In this document: piece by piece, positions 17,637-27,689 of the stretch
Position numbering within the stretch: position 1 is the stretch's first letter
Layout of the letters: every line of letters begins with the position of its first letter
Assembly: GCF_001468135.1 (NCBI RefSeq)
Contig: NZ_LNYU01000050.1
Coordinates: 1 to 64,000, forward strand
Direction: 5' to 3'
Source of the DNA: Legionella santicrucis
GTDB lineage: Bacteria; Pseudomonadota; Gammaproteobacteria; Legionellales; Legionellaceae
Length of the DNA stretch: 64,000 nucleotides
The notes under the pieces: generated by a model
Seen by the model: only the letters and a program-made list of their open reading frames with translations
Told to the model about the DNA's origin: nothing
The model's database searches: none
Translations under genes and position numbers: made by a program

Positions 17637-18866
17637 TTATTCCCAATCATTTTTCTTAGAGGAAACCCACTCCCCTGCTATCATCATTTGATGAGGCAAA
17701 GGATAGGCAAAATAATAACAAAGAGCAGCACTATCATCCGTAGACCAAAGCACTAAATCTGCTATCATACCAGAAGCGATTACTCCTACTTCATGTTGTA
17801 TTCCTAATGCTTTTGCTGCTTGGCTCGTCACAGCAGCCAAAACTTCAGGAACAGTTAATGAAAAAAATTGGCAGGCCATACTCATCATTAAACGTAATGA
17901 TGCAGTTGGTGATGAGCCTGGATTACAATCAGAAGCAACAGCGATACTCACAGCAGCTTGACGCAATAAATCAATTGGGGGTTTGTGTTTTTCACGCAGA
18001 AAATAATAAGCTCCAGGAAGCAAAACAGCAACTGTATTGGCCTCTGCCATAGCAAATGCTCCTTGGGCATCAAGAAACTCTAAATGATCACAAGATAAGG
18101 CACCAAACTCTGCTGCAAGCTTACTTGCACCGAGATTGGAGAGCTGCTCCGCATGACATTTTATAGGAAGATTTAATGCACGAGCAGCACTAAAAATTTG
18201 CTCCGTTTGCTCGAGCGAAAAGGCTATAGATTCGCAAAAAACATCCACGGCATCTGCTAAATTTTCTTCAGTTATGGCTGGTAGCATTTCTTGACAAATC
18301 ATATCAACATATGCCTGACTGTTTCCTTTAAACTCTGGTCCAATTGCATGCGCTCCAAGAAAGGTTTTTCTAACTCTTAAGCCCGTTAACTCACCTAAGC
18401 GTTTGGCCACGCGCAACATTTTCACTTCATTGGATAAATCTAATCCATAACCTGATTTAATCTCAACAGTAGTCACTCCATCATCTCGTAGAGCTAGGAT
18501 TCTTGGTAAAGATTGCTTGAGCAACTCCTCCTCAGACGCTTCTCGGGTCTGTTTGACTGTTGATAATATGCCACCACCTTTTTGAGCAATTTCAGTATAA
18601 CTCACCCCAGCAAGTTTCATTTGAAATTCAGATGAGCGATTACCCGCATAAACTAAATGAGTATGACAATCAATGAGACCGGGGGTAAGCAATTTCCCAT
18701 AACAATCTTCTTTTTGCTTTGCTTGATAAAACTGTGTTGGTATTTGTTCTTGTGCGCCACACCACACTATAAGACCATTTTTAATCACAATAGCCTGTTG
18801 CAGTAATTGATTTCCCTGTGCATCAATAGTCGATGCATTCAATAATAATTTATCGCAAGCAAACAT
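17637..18866 (-). CDS. hutI: Imidazolonepropionase
   Basis: Third enzyme of histidine degradation: opens 4-imidazolone-5-propanoate to N-formimidoyl-L-glutamate (409 residues). It is an amidohydrolase-fold metal enzyme; the [10 protein letters not shown] motif near residue 71 gives two metal ligands, KCHAEQLSN another, and SDCNPGSSP the catalytic Asp. The start at 18866 overlaps the SDR stop as TAATG. HutG, the next step, is encoded divergently at 19882. Genes for the first two steps, hutH and hutU, are not in the window. Confidence 0.96.
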   Translation of the reverse strand: MFACDKLLLNASTIDAQGNQLLQQAIVIKNGLIVWCGAQEQIPTQFYQAKQKEDCYGKLLTPGLIDCHTHLVYAGNRSSEFQMKLAGVSYTEIAQKGGGILSTVKQTREASEEELLKQSLPRILALRDDGVTTVEIKSGYGLDLSNEVKMLRVAKRLGELTGLRVRKTFLGAHAIGPEFKGNSQAYVDMICQEMLPAITEENLADAVDVFCESIAFSLEQTEQIFSAARALNLPIKCHAEQLSNLGASKLAAEFGALSCDHLEFLDAQGAFAMAEANTVAVLLPGAYYFLREKHKPPIDLLRQAAVSIAVASDCNPGSSPTASLRLMMSMACQFFSLTVPEVLAAVTSQAAKALGIQHEVGVIASGMIADLVLWSTDDSAALCYYFAYPLPHQMMIAGEWVSSKKNDWE

Positions 18867-19627
18867 TAAATATCCCAATGAAGAACTTGGTGAGGAGACT
18901 TAAGCCAAGCAGAGTGATGTTCTGTATCATATATGTCCCATTCCTTAGATGCATAAGTTTCCTTATCAACATCTAATAAAAGCCATGTCAAAAACTCAGC
19001 AACTGTATCTGGGGAAATCAAGCGATTTTGATCTTTCAAGCTCTGATAAAAATTAATACGTTCATAATCTGGATTAGCGCTACTTCGGGCTATCACCTGC
19101 ATATGAGTATCAATTATTCCAGGCATAACACTCGCAAAAGCAATATTCTCGGACTCTAACTGCCAACATTGAGTAAGCATTGATAAAGCAGCCTTAGAGA
19201 CACAATAAGCACCCCAACCTTTAATAGGAAAATAAGCTGCTCCTGAACCAATATTGAGAACTCTTCCGTTAATTAATTTATTATACAGTTTTTGCGTAAG
19301 AAAAAGAGCGGCATTCAAATTAGTATTTAAAGTATGCTGCCAATCTTTAAGTTCAACTTCTCTTAAAGGGGCTAAAGGATTCAAAGTACCTGCATTATTG
19401 ATCAAGCCATCAATGCGCGGCACTTCAAGTAAATAATTTCTAATAGATTCCAACCCTTCAGAAGTTGTAATATCAGCGCACACATATTGAATCTTTGCTG
19501 ACGTCGCTGCTGTTTCTTGCAATAACTGCTCTCGGCGACCAACAATTAAAACAGATTGATCACGTTTTGCTAAAGAAAAAGCTAGAGACTTCCCAATTCC
19601 GCTTCCGCCGCCAGTAATTAGAAACAT
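18866..19627 (-). CDS. SDR family oxidoreductase
   Basis: NAD(P)-dependent short-chain dehydrogenase of 253 residues. The Rossmann motif GGGSGIGKS lies at residues 6-14, the NNAG motif near 77, and the catalytic Ser (NIGSGAAYF near 125) and Tyr-Lys (AYCVSKAAL near 140) are all present. It resembles sepiapterin-reductase-like SDRs, but the substrate cannot be deduced. As the first gene of the hutI operon, coupled by TAATG, it may act on a histidine-pathway side product. Confidence 0.88.
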   Translation of the reverse strand: MFLITGGGSGIGKSLAFSLAKRDQSVLIVGRREQLLQETAATSAKIQYVCADITTSEGLESIRNYLLEVPRIDGLINNAGTLNPLAPLREVELKDWQHTLNTNLNAALFLTQKLYNKLINGRVLNIGSGAAYFPIKGWGAYCVSKAALSMLTQCWQLESENIAFASVMPGIIDTHMQVIARSSANPDYERINFYQSLKDQNRLISPDTVAEFLTWLLLDVDKETYASKEWDIYDTEHHSAWLKSPHQVLHWDI

Positions 19628-19881
19628 GATATCCTCTGCGCATTTATTGATGTGTACAAATGATACCAGACATTGAATAAACTTGGCATAATTTTATGCG
19701 CTGTTGCTGTAGAAAAGAACATCCACATGATCAGGATTGAATTAATTCAAAAAGTTTCCTGATAGGACTAAAAAGTATACCCTAATGTTATACTACATAA
19801 CTTTTCTCAAGTTATTGCTATTGATTGTGTGTCAAATTGAGATGACGTAAACATCATCTATCAAAACAGAGGAGGAATTTA
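19628..19881. promoter_or_regulatory. Divergent promoter region of the hut cluster
   Basis: 254 bases between the divergent SDR-hutI operon and hutG, which must hold both promoters. A perfect 14-bp palindrome, TTGAATTAATTCAA, lies at 19737-19750 and is a candidate operator. hutG has a strong AGGAGG at 19870-19875. I cannot match the palindrome to the known HutC box. Confidence 0.4.
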
Positions 19882-20841
19882 ATGTTTGAACATCTTTCCA
19901 ATTATCACCACCCCAATTCTGCACTTTGGCAAGGCAGAAAAGATACAATAAAAGCAGAGCGATTTTTTCAAAAAATTATTTTTCCTAAACAACAAACGGA
20001 TCTAATCACTAAAGAGAAAAAAACAATCTTCTTAGGGTTTGCTAGTGATGCTGGGGTTAAACGAAATCTAGGACGGCCAGGAGCAAAATTAGGCCCTGAT
20101 CACATAAAAACTCAACTGGCAAAATTACCTTGCTCTCTGGATAAGGAGTTTTTGGATTTAGGAAATATTACGTGTGAAGAGGATGAATTAGAAAAAGCCC
20201 AGTCCCAATTCGCAAATTTAATCAGTTTTTGTCATCAGCAAGGTCATCAAACTATTGCCTTAGGTGGGGGACATGAAATCGCATGGGCACATTATCAAGG
20301 ATTAGCACCACATTACAGTAAATTAGGTATCATTAATTTTGATGCCCATTTTGATTTAAGACCTTATCAAAAAAATCAACCGGGTACATCGGGTACTCCT
20401 TTTTCACAAATTGCTGCTTATTGTAATGAAAACAAACAAAACTTTAATTATTGTTGCCTTGGAATTCAAAAAATGGGAAACACGGATTCTTTATTTCAAC
20501 AAGCTAATGCACTCAATGTCCATTACCTCACTGCCGAAGAAATCTATGCCAACAGTTTAGCGTGGCATTTAGCTTTTCTTGATGATTTTATGTTGAATCT
20601 GGAACATATATATCTAACCATATGCTTAGATGTCTTAGCAGAGTCTTTCGCACCTGGAGTGAGTGCCCCACAACCATTAGGACTAACTCCATGGCAAATT
20701 TTACCGCTCTTGAAATACATTATTCAAAGTGGCAAAGTAGTAAGTTTTGATATTGCTGAATTGTCGCCGCCTCTGGATCACGAACAAAAAACTGTTAGAC
20801 TAGCGGCTCTTATTATTGCAGAATTGATACATACAATTTAA
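19882..20841 (+). CDS. hutG: Formimidoylglutamase
   Basis: Arginase-family manganese enzyme that hydrolyses N-formimidoyl-glutamate to glutamate and formamide, the final step of the short Hut route (319 residues). Metal-binding motifs are GGGHEIAWAHY near residue 128, FDAHFD near 153 and CLDVLAESFAPGVSAP near 250, the last being typical of HutG rather than arginase or agmatinase. It has an AGGAGG ribosome-binding site and is followed after 12 bases by the IcmL-like gene. Confidence 0.94.
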   Translation: MFEHLSNYHHPNSALWQGRKDTIKAERFFQKIIFPKQQTDLITKEKKTIFLGFASDAGVKRNLGRPGAKLGPDHIKTQLAKLPCSLDKEFLDLGNITCEEDELEKAQSQFANLISFCHQQGHQTIALGGGHEIAWAHYQGLAPHYSKLGIINFDAHFDLRPYQKNQPGTSGTPFSQIAAYCNENKQNFNYCCLGIQKMGNTDSLFQQANALNVHYLTAEEIYANSLAWHLAFLDDFMLNLEHIYLTICLDVLAESFAPGVSAPQPLGLTPWQILPLLKYIIQSGKVVSFDIAELSPPLDHEQKTVRLAALIIAELIHTI

Positions 20842-20853
20842 GGAGTCAGTTTC

Positions 20854-21621
20854 ATGAAGAATACGATACTCTGGGGTGCTCTTATCACTTTAATTGGGAC
20901 TCAGGTACAAGTACATGCTGATGTTACTCAACCAGCATCCCCATCAGCCCAGGCACCTAATGCTCTTGCTAGTCCTCAAACGACACAAACGCCGCCAGCA
21001 CAGAGCATTCCATCAATTAATCCAGCACAATCTACCCCACCTCCTGTTATCAATTGTGACTACAAGATTCCACCTGAAACAAAAAAAATTGACCAGTCAC
21101 TTGTGTTAACTTGGTCAGAGAAAGCGGTAACTCAAGCTTTTGACTTTGATCCTAATAACCTAGATGATCAATTACAAAAACTAGAGCCTTGTTTTACAGA
21201 GCAAGGATGGACAGGTTTTAATACAGCACTCCAAAAATCAGGGAATCTAGAGGCCATCAAATCCCAAAAACTGACTGTAAGCAGTCAAGTGATGGGACAA
21301 GCTATTGTTACTGAAGCTAAAGAAAATCAATGGAAACTTAATTTACCGTTACAAGTTGTTTATCAAAATGATAAAGAAAAAGTAACCCAGCTACTCAGTG
21401 TTGACGTGACTGTTGGTCGAAAAATAACCGGGGATTTGGGGATTGTACAAATGATTGCTGCACCAAGAAATACTGAAAAATCGCCAAACTCAAATACACC
21501 AAATACTCTCCCAAATAACAACAATGGAGCAACTCCTACAACTGCTCCAGCTACAACCGCACCAGCAGCAACTCCTACTGGACAACCAACAAAGCCGGCA
21601 TTACCAGCAAACAGTCAATAA
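20854..21621 (+). CDS. DotI/IcmL-family secreted protein
   Basis: Protein of 255 residues with a signal peptide (MKNTILWGALITLIGTQVQVHA), a Pro/Gln/Ser-rich linker to residue about 65, a folded domain (about 66-210) and a low-complexity Thr/Pro/Ala/Asn tail. The domain has the DotI/IcmL pattern: LVLTWSEKAVTQAFDFDPNN, then CFTEQGWTGFNTALQKSGNL, then WKLNLPLQVVYQNDKEK and a final LGIVQMIAAPR. DotI/IcmL is an inner-membrane part of the Dot/Icm type IVB secretion system; this copy has no membrane anchor after the signal and stands beside hutG. It may be a periplasmic paralogue. Confidence 0.82.
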   Translation: MKNTILWGALITLIGTQVQVHADVTQPASPSAQAPNALASPQTTQTPPAQSIPSINPAQSTPPPVINCDYKIPPETKKIDQSLVLTWSEKAVTQAFDFDPNNLDDQLQKLEPCFTEQGWTGFNTALQKSGNLEAIKSQKLTVSSQVMGQAIVTEAKENQWKLNLPLQVVYQNDKEKVTQLLSVDVTVGRKITGDLGIVQMIAAPRNTEKSPNSNTPNTLPNNNNGATPTTAPATTAPAATPTGQPTKPALPANSQ

Positions 21622-21717
21622 TTTTTCGACATGAGACAGGCCTTCTTTTCACCAGTGAAGGGAAGGTCAAGCCAGATAATGCTCTATTTAACAAAGGAAA
21701 ACTGATTCCTATTCTTC

Positions 21718-21799
21718 TGTAGCCCGGCTTAGGCAAAGCCATAATCAGGAGGAATGTGGCACAAAACTCCCGGATTACAACTATGTCTAATCCGGGCTT
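21718..21799. repeat. TAGCCCGG...CCGGGCT intergenic repeat with hairpin
   Basis: The segment opens with GTAGCCCGG and closes with AATCCGGGCTTG, and contains a perfect 9-bp hairpin, CCCGGATTA at 21769-21777 and TAATCCGGG at 21788-21796. This is the form of a common gammaproteobacterial intergenic repeat (from memory). Lying between convergent genes, it may serve as a two-way terminator. Confidence 0.6.
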
Positions 21800-21835
21800 G
21801 TATCTTTAAATGGTAAGCAAATAATTCCCAAAGGG

Positions 21836-22432
21836 TTATGCTGCTTGTGTTTTATGAACGCCATTTTCATCAGGATAAGCCAAAACAATTACCTTAGTCC
21901 CAATTTGGAAAAAGTTTTCGCTTAACCATTTAGCCGCACTTGGGAAAATACGTACACAGCCATGGCTTGATGGATGTTCAGGAACTTCATATGCTGCATG
22001 GATAGTATATCCTTGATAAAAATAGGTACAATAAGGCATTTTCGCGCCGCCTTTTGTATCTACGGGGTATTCCCCTGATCGGCACTCAAATCCTCTTCTA
22101 TTGTATACCTTAAAAGTTCCCGTCACTGTTCTACAAGATTGATTTGTATTTTCTTCACAAACATCGATCCCAGCTGAACCACCTCCAGTTAATAATCGAT
22201 TGCCTTCTTCATCATATGCAGCCCATGCAGAGGCTTTCGGATCAAAAATGAATCGTCTTTCTCCTGTTGCACTAATTTTCTTAGGAAAATAGTCACGACC
22301 ACGTTTATCTTTTGTATAATGAACCGTTCTGTGAACATAACCCGCATCATCTGTAATTAAAGTGGATTCATCATATTCAACACATGCAGTTAATCCCAAG
22401 CATAGTAACAATGCCCCAAACAACTTATTCAT
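21836..22432 (-). CDS. L,D-transpeptidase (YkuD) lipoprotein
   Basis: Periplasmic peptidoglycan enzyme of 198 residues. The signal peptide ends in the lipobox LTAC (Cys17). The YkuD domain occupies about residues 90-190 with the catalytic motif HAAYEVPEHPSSHGCVRIF, giving His, His and the nucleophilic Cys in the SHGCVR core. Such enzymes form 3-3 cross-links or anchor proteins to peptidoglycan. Four extra Cys before the core (DVCEENTNQSC, FECRSG, YCTYF) suggest disulfides. It lies 27 bases downstream of ettA. Confidence 0.9.
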   Translation of the reverse strand: MNKLFGALLLCLGLTACVEYDESTLITDDAGYVHRTVHYTKDKRGRDYFPKKISATGERRFIFDPKASAWAAYDEEGNRLLTGGGSAGIDVCEENTNQSCRTVTGTFKVYNRRGFECRSGEYPVDTKGGAKMPYCTYFYQGYTIHAAYEVPEHPSSHGCVRIFPSAAKWLSENFFQIGTKVIVLAYPDENGVHKTQAA

Positions 22433-22459
22433 CTAAATTCTATCTCCAATTAATTTTAA

Positions 22460-24133
22460 TTATGATTCTAATTTTCTGTATTTAATACGTGAGGGTCTAT
22501 CCGCAGCATCACCCAAGCGACGTTTTCTATCCGCTTCATAATCACTGTAATTTCCTTCAATAAAGGTTATTTGCGAATCCCCTTCAAAAGCCATTAAATG
22601 TGTGCATATTCTATCCAAAAACCAACGATCGTGGGAAATTACAATAACACAACCAGGAAAATTGAGAATCGCGTCTTCCAAAGCACGTAAAGTTTCAACA
22701 TCTAAATCATTACTCGGCTCGTCAAGTAATAATACATTTCCGCCACTTTTCAGTAGCTTAGCCAAATGCACACGATTTCGCTCTCCTCCAGAAAGTTGAG
22801 ACATTTTCTTTTGCTGATCTGAGCCTTTAAAATTAAAACGCCCTACATAAGCACGTGAAGGCATTTGAAAACTACCTACTTGCATAATATCATGTCCATC
22901 AGATATTTCTTGCCATACTGTTTTGTTAGGATCTAATTCATCTCGTAACTGATCCACATAGGCTAATTGCACTGTTTCACCGATACGAATAACACCGTTA
23001 TCAGGTTCTTCTTGACTCGTGATCATTTTTAAAAAGGTTGATTTACCTGCACCATTTGGACCAATAATACCTAAAACACCTCCTTTGGGAAGCTTGAAAT
23101 CGAAATTATCAATTAAAATACGATCACCAAATGATTTAGTAATTTTTTCGCCTTCAAGTACAAGATCTCCCAAGCGCTCACCCGGAGGAATATAAATTTC
23201 ATTGGTTTCATTCCGTTTTTGGAATTCCTTAGAGTTCATTTCTTCAAAACGAGCAAGGCGTGCTTTATTTTTAGCATGTCGTCCTTTAGGCGAAGTACGT
23301 ACCCACTCTAGCTCTGCTTTAAGAGAACGTTGGTGTGCATCCTCTTGTTTTTGCTCCATCTCTAAACGTGCTTCTTTTTGCTCAAGCCAAGAAGTATAAT
23401 TGCCTTTATACGGAATCCCTTCGCCTCGATCTAACTCTAAAATCCATTCAGCAGCATTATCCAGAAAATATCTATCATGAGTAATTGCTACTACTGTACC
23501 AGGAAAACCTTCAAGATAATGCTCTAGCCAGGCTACAGATTCAGCATCCAAATGGTTTGTTGGTTCATCAAGCAATAACATATCTGGATTGGAAAGCAAT
23601 AAACGACATAAAGCAACACGCCGCCGCTCACCCCCTGATAATTTTCCAACCACAGCATCCCAATCAGGTAGTCGCAATGCATCAGCAGCAACATCTAGTT
23701 TTCTATCTAAATCCCAGCCGCCACCAGCTTCAATTTCATTTTGCAATTCACCTTGCTCTCCAAGCAAAGTATTCATTTCATCATCACTCATTGGCTCAGC
23801 AAAACGCATGCTGATTTCATCAAAGCGCGCCAGTTTCTCTTTCATGTCGTTTACGCCTTCTTCAACGACCTCACGCACTGTTTTATCCAAATGAAGCTGC
23901 GGTTCTTGTTCAAGATAACCAATTTTAATCCCTGCTTGGGGCCTAGCTTCTCCTTCATATTGTGTATCAACACCCGCCATAATGCGTAATAGAGTTGATT
24001 TACCAGAACCATTTAAACCTAAAACACCAATCTTAGCGCCTGGGAAGAAACTTAATGATATATCTTTTAATATAAATCGTTGATTTTCAACAATCTTGCT
24101 GACACGATTCATGGTAAAAATATATTGTGACAT
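22460..24133 (-). CDS. ettA: Energy-dependent translational throttle protein EttA
   Basis: Soluble ABC-F protein of 557 residues that binds the ribosomal E-site and gates the first peptide bond in response to ATP/ADP ratio. Two ATPase domains are complete: Walker A GLNGSGKST and GPNGAGKST, signatures LSGGERRRVALCRLL and LSGGERNRVHLAKLL, and Walker B LLLLDEPTNHLD and LLLDEPSNDLD. The MSQYIFTMNRVSKIV start and the arm after the first Walker A region are typical for EttA rather than other ABC-F proteins. Confidence 0.96.
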   Translation of the reverse strand: MSQYIFTMNRVSKIVENQRFILKDISLSFFPGAKIGVLGLNGSGKSTLLRIMAGVDTQYEGEARPQAGIKIGYLEQEPQLHLDKTVREVVEEGVNDMKEKLARFDEISMRFAEPMSDDEMNTLLGEQGELQNEIEAGGGWDLDRKLDVAADALRLPDWDAVVGKLSGGERRRVALCRLLLSNPDMLLLDEPTNHLDAESVAWLEHYLEGFPGTVVAITHDRYFLDNAAEWILELDRGEGIPYKGNYTSWLEQKEARLEMEQKQEDAHQRSLKAELEWVRTSPKGRHAKNKARLARFEEMNSKEFQKRNETNEIYIPPGERLGDLVLEGEKITKSFGDRILIDNFDFKLPKGGVLGIIGPNGAGKSTFLKMITSQEEPDNGVIRIGETVQLAYVDQLRDELDPNKTVWQEISDGHDIMQVGSFQMPSRAYVGRFNFKGSDQQKKMSQLSGGERNRVHLAKLLKSGGNVLLLDEPSNDLDVETLRALEDAILNFPGCVIVISHDRWFLDRICTHLMAFEGDSQITFIEGNYSDYEADRKRRLGDAADRPSRIKYRKLES

Positions 24134-24190
24134 AACTACTCCGTCTTTCTTTAAACTTGTCTATATAGCCAGGATAATGACTCAATAAAT

Positions 24191-25213
24191 TTACCACTCA
24201 AGAATTACTTTACCTGACTGACCTGAAGCCATAATTTGAAACGCATGTTGGTACTCATCAATTGGAAAATGATGCGTTATCACTGGTGAAATATCCAAGC
24301 CACTTTGCAGCATGGCAATCATTTTATACCATGTTTCAAACATTTCGCGACCGTAAATTCCTTTAATAACCAGCCCCTTAAAAATAACCTGATTCCAATC
24401 AATAGATGTTTCTTGAGGAGGAATACCTAACATCGCCACATGGCCACCATGATTCATTGCTTTCATCATGTCATTTAAAGCCATAGGATTTCCTGACATC
24501 TCGAGACCCACATCAAATCCCTCAATCATCCCTAATTCAGCAGCTACATCAGAAAGTTTTTCATATTTGATATTTACTGCTCGTGTCACACCCATTTTTC
24601 GTGCTAACTCTAAACGGTGATTATTAACATCAGTAATCACTACATGACGTGCACCTATATGTCTCACTATAGCTGCCGCCATAATACCAATGGGTCCAGC
24701 GCCAGTGATCAATACATCCTCTCCAACAACATCAAAAGCCAAAGCACAATGAGTTGCATTACCAAAAGGATCTAAAATCGAGGCCTGCTCTCCAGTAATA
24801 TTATCGGGAAGCACAATAACATTGGTAGCAGGTAAGGATAAATACTCCGCAAAACAACCTGGTCTATTTACTCCAACACCTAAAGTATTACGACAAAGAT
24901 GTCGTTTTCCTGCGCGACAGTTACGACAGAAGCCGCAAGTAATGTGCCCTTCTCCTGAAACGCGCTGACCAACACTTAGGCCCCTTACTTCCTGGCCCAC
25001 AGCAACGATTTCCCCATAAAACTCATGGCCTACAGTCATAGGCACAGGAATCGTTGCTTGTGCCCATTCATCCCAAGAATAAATATGGATATCAGTGCCA
25101 CAAATTGCTGTTTTTTTGATTTTAATTAATACATCGTTAACGCCATATTCCGGTATAGCAACTTCTTCCATCCAAATTCCAGGTTCCTTTTTCGCTTTGA
25201 CTAATGATTTCAT
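24191..25213 (-). CDS. tdh: L-threonine 3-dehydrogenase
   Basis: Zinc-dependent medium-chain dehydrogenase oxidising L-threonine to 2-amino-3-ketobutyrate with NAD (340 residues). Catalytic zinc Cys is in [15 protein letters not shown] near residue 38, GHEFYGE supplies the next ligand, and the structural zinc site is [15 protein letters not shown]. The Rossmann motif is [11 protein letters not shown] use the ATG at 25213, which begins [14 protein letters not shown] as in E. coli Tdh. Kbl, the partner that cleaves the unstable product, lies upstream, separated by 218 bases that hold a palindrome. Confidence 0.96.
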   Translation of the reverse strand: MKSLVKAKKEPGIWMEEVAIPEYGVNDVLIKIKKTAICGTDIHIYSWDEWAQATIPVPMTVGHEFYGEIVAVGQEVRGLSVGQRVSGEGHITCGFCRNCRAGKRHLCRNTLGVGVNRPGCFAEYLSLPATNVIVLPDNITGEQASILDPFGNATHCALAFDVVGEDVLITGAGPIGIMAAAIVRHIGARHVVITDVNNHRLELARKMGVTRAVNIKYEKLSDVAAELGMIEGFDVGLEMSGNPMALNDMMKAMNHGGHVAMLGIPPQETSIDWNQVIFKGLVIKGIYGREMFETWYKMIAMLQSGLDISPVITHHFPIDEYQHAFQIMASGQSGKVILEW

Positions 25214-25272
25214 GAAGTACCTCAAAATAAGATCCTCTCTGCCTTATGAGAGAAGAAAGCGTTACTTATGTG

Positions 25273-25308
25273 GCTCGATATAAAAATAAGACAATTTTTA
25301 TATCGAGC
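25273..25308. repeat. TCGATATAAAAA palindrome, copy A
   Basis: Perfect 15-bp inverted repeat, GCTCGATATAAAAAT at 25273-25287 and its complement at 25294-25308, loop of six, inside the 218-base kbl-tdh spacer. It shares its core with copies at 29991 and 49621. As an operon-internal hairpin it could lower tdh expression relative to kbl. Confidence 0.85.
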
Positions 25309-25431
25309 GGTTTTAGGGAACTCAATCCCATATCAATGCAACACATCCTTGCTTAGTACATTTTAAGGAATAACGCTTGTTCACAGCAACATAAAACGCA
25401 TTTTCATGCCTTTCATATGAACTTACGTTAC

Positions 25432-26616
25432 TTAAATAACTGAAAATTCCTTACCTACCGTTTCAAATGCAGCAATCGCTTTATCCAAATGATGTAATTC
25501 ATGAGCAGCCGACATTTGTGTGCGAATTCGAGCTAGCCCTTTGGGAACCACTGGATATGAAAAACCCACTACATAAATACCCAACTCTAATAAACGATTC
25601 GCCATACGCCCTGCTAAACTCGCATCGCCCAGCATTACAGGAATAATTGAATGTTCACCGGGGATAAGTTTAAAACCTAAGCGAGTCATACCTTCACGGA
25701 AATATTGACTGTTACGTTTTAATTTCGCAGCCCAATGATTATTTTTCATTAGATTATCTAAAACAATACAAGAAGTATGCGCTATCACAGGAGCTAAAGT
25801 ATTCGAAAATAAATAGGGTCTAGAACGTTGACGTAGCCATTCGACAATAGTTTTATCAGCTGCCGTATAACCTCCTGAGGCTCCGCCTAAAGCTTTGCCT
25901 AAAGTTCCTGTAATGATATCAATTCGTTCACTTACTCCAAAATGCTCTGGGGTTCCACGACCTGTTTCGCCCATAAAACCAACAGCATGAGAGTCATCAA
26001 CCATAACCATAGCATTATATTTATCTGCTAATTCACAAATTGCAGGGAGATTTGCCAAGATACCATCCATAGAAAAAACGCCATCTGTCGCAATTAATCG
26101 AAAGCGTGCATTTTTGGTAGCAATTAGCTGCTCTTCTAATGCCTTCATATCATTATTTGCATATCGATAACGCGCAGCTTTACATAATCGTACACCATCA
26201 ATAATACTTGCATGATTTAAAGCATCACTAATAATCGCATCATCTTCTCCCAGCAAAGTCTCAAAAAGACCTGTATTTGCATCAAAACAGGAAGAATAGA
26301 GTATCGTATCTTCCTTGTTTAAAAATTGGCTGATTTTCTGCTCAAGCTGTTTGTGCGGAGTTTGTGTCCCACAAATAAAACGCACGGATGCCATACCATA
26401 ACCATATTGAGCCAATGCTTTTTGTCCTTCGGCAATTAATTCAGGATCATTAGCCAATCCCAAATAGTTATTAGCGCAAAGGTTTATTACTTCTTTATGA
26501 TTTACTGTGACAGCAGCTTGTTGTTGACTGGAAATAACCCGCTCTGACTTATATAAGCCTTCATTCTTAAGTGATTCTATTTCTGTTTGCAAAAAGTCAA
26601 TAAATTGCTCACGCAC
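25432..26616 (-). CDS. kbl: 2-amino-3-ketobutyrate CoA ligase (glycine C-acetyltransferase)
   Basis: PLP enzyme that cleaves 2-amino-3-ketobutyrate with CoA to glycine and acetyl-CoA (394 residues). Family features are [17 protein letters not shown] near residue 40, the substrate-pocket segment [24 protein letters not shown], and the PLP lysine in [17 protein letters not shown] near residue 240. With tdh downstream it makes the two-step threonine-to-glycine route, which releases acetyl-CoA. Confidence 0.96.
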   Translation of the reverse strand: MREQFIDFLQTEIESLKNEGLYKSERVISSQQQAAVTVNHKEVINLCANNYLGLANDPELIAEGQKALAQYGYGMASVRFICGTQTPHKQLEQKISQFLNKEDTILYSSCFDANTGLFETLLGEDDAIISDALNHASIIDGVRLCKAARYRYANNDMKALEEQLIATKNARFRLIATDGVFSMDGILANLPAICELADKYNAMVMVDDSHAVGFMGETGRGTPEHFGVSERIDIITGTLGKALGGASGGYTAADKTIVEWLRQRSRPYLFSNTLAPVIAHTSCIVLDNLMKNNHWAAKLKRNSQYFREGMTRLGFKLIPGEHSIIPVMLGDASLAGRMANRLLELGIYVVGFSYPVVPKGLARIRTQMSAAHELHHLDKAIAAFETVGKEFSVI

Positions 26617-27023
26617 AGTATTCTCCTAATATTGAATTTTCGTATGTTATAGCTTGAATATAGTGAAATGAAACCGCGACCTGTTGCGCTGTATTCAAGT
26701 TACAAATCATAAGGAAGCAACCCACTTTCAAAATAGGTTACCCCATTAAAAGATGCAGATCATAACAAACTTTAAACAGAGTAACCATGAAATTTAGGAT
26801 TCAAACATTATTTCTTAGCACATGAGTTGATTTTTTGCTAAGATTGAGTCCAAGTTTTGAAAGTGCATTGGCCATTCGTTTCCGCCGCATTGTTTCGCAG
26901 TGAGTCTGCGGAATCCAAAAATCAATCAAAGTATGGATCTCATGCAGGCATGTTAATAGAAACAAAACTCATGGAAACAAACTGGCCAAATATAAAATCT
27001 AAATAATCAACACGGTAGAACAA
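26617..27023. other. Intergenic region between kbl and the pcm-like gene
   Basis: 407 bases between divergent genes, with both promoters presumably inside. The clearest structure is a compact hairpin zone at 26880-26913, where TTCCGC pairs with GCGGAA and an inner CGCAG-TGAGT-CTGCG stem is nested. I see no gene, repeat copy or RNA family that I can name. Confidence 0.4.
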
Positions 27024-27677
27024 ATGAGTTATCAAAGCGCACGCATTAATATGGTCAAGCAACAACTTCGAACTGGCGATGTTTTAAACGAATCCATACT
27101 TAATTTGTATGAAGTAATACTCAGGCATGAGTTCGTTCCTGAACAATTTACCCATTTTGCCTACTCAGATATGCAAATTCCTCTGAATCATGAGCAACGA
27201 ATGCTTACTCCTTTAGAGGAAGGGCTAATTTTGCAAGCACTTCATCTCCAAGGTCATGAAACAGTTTTAGAGGTAGGTACAGGGAGTGGTTTCTTTACCG
27301 CCCTACTCAGCAAATTGTGTAAAAAAGTAATTAGTGTAGACTATTACGCTGATTTTACGACTCAAGCAGAAAAAAAATTAAAAGCACATCATTGCAATAA
27401 TGTAGAATTAATTACAGGCGATGCGAGCCAAGGCTGGCTGGAGAAAGCACCTTATGATGTTGTTATCTTCACCGGTGGATTAGAAAAAATAACTGAAACA
27501 GAAAAGCTTCAAATTCTACCTGGCGGTAAGCTGTTTACCATATTAGGTAAATCCCCTGTATTGCAAGGTAGATTATATGAGCTAGACCATAATGAAAATT
27601 GGCATGAATCGCTACTTTTTGAAACAAATATTCCTTTATTGATCGATAAATCAAAACCAAAAGAGTTTGTATTTTAG
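27024..27677 (+). CDS. Protein-L-isoaspartate O-methyltransferase family protein
   Basis: SAM-dependent methyltransferase of 217 residues with the Pcm layout: MVKQQLRTGDVLNESILNLY at the start, the Q-rich segment DMQIPLNHEQRMLTP (in true Pcm a GqTISQP-type loop), motif I VLEVGTGSGFFTALL near residue 80 and SVDYYADF after it. The substrate loop differs from the canonical one, so repair of isoaspartate is uncertain. It begins a pcm-like-tolC-ttcA run, 12 bases before tolC. Confidence 0.85.
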   Translation: MSYQSARINMVKQQLRTGDVLNESILNLYEVILRHEFVPEQFTHFAYSDMQIPLNHEQRMLTPLEEGLILQALHLQGHETVLEVGTGSGFFTALLSKLCKKVISVDYYADFTTQAEKKLKAHHCNNVELITGDASQGWLEKAPYDVVIFTGGLEKITETEKLQILPGGKLFTILGKSPVLQGRLYELDHNENWHESLLFETNIPLLIDKSKPKEFVF

Positions 27678-27689
27678 GAATTAGATCAA

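Noticed and set aside
22602-23989. Several plus-strand open frames of 65-109 codons opposite ettA
   Set aside because: They are antisense shadows of a fully conserved ABC-F gene, have no ribosome-binding sites, and show compositions expected from reversed codons.
26788-26826. Tiny 12-codon frame with ATG in the kbl-pcm spacer
   Set aside because: Too short, with only a weak upstream GAG, and no sign of conservation from one sequence.
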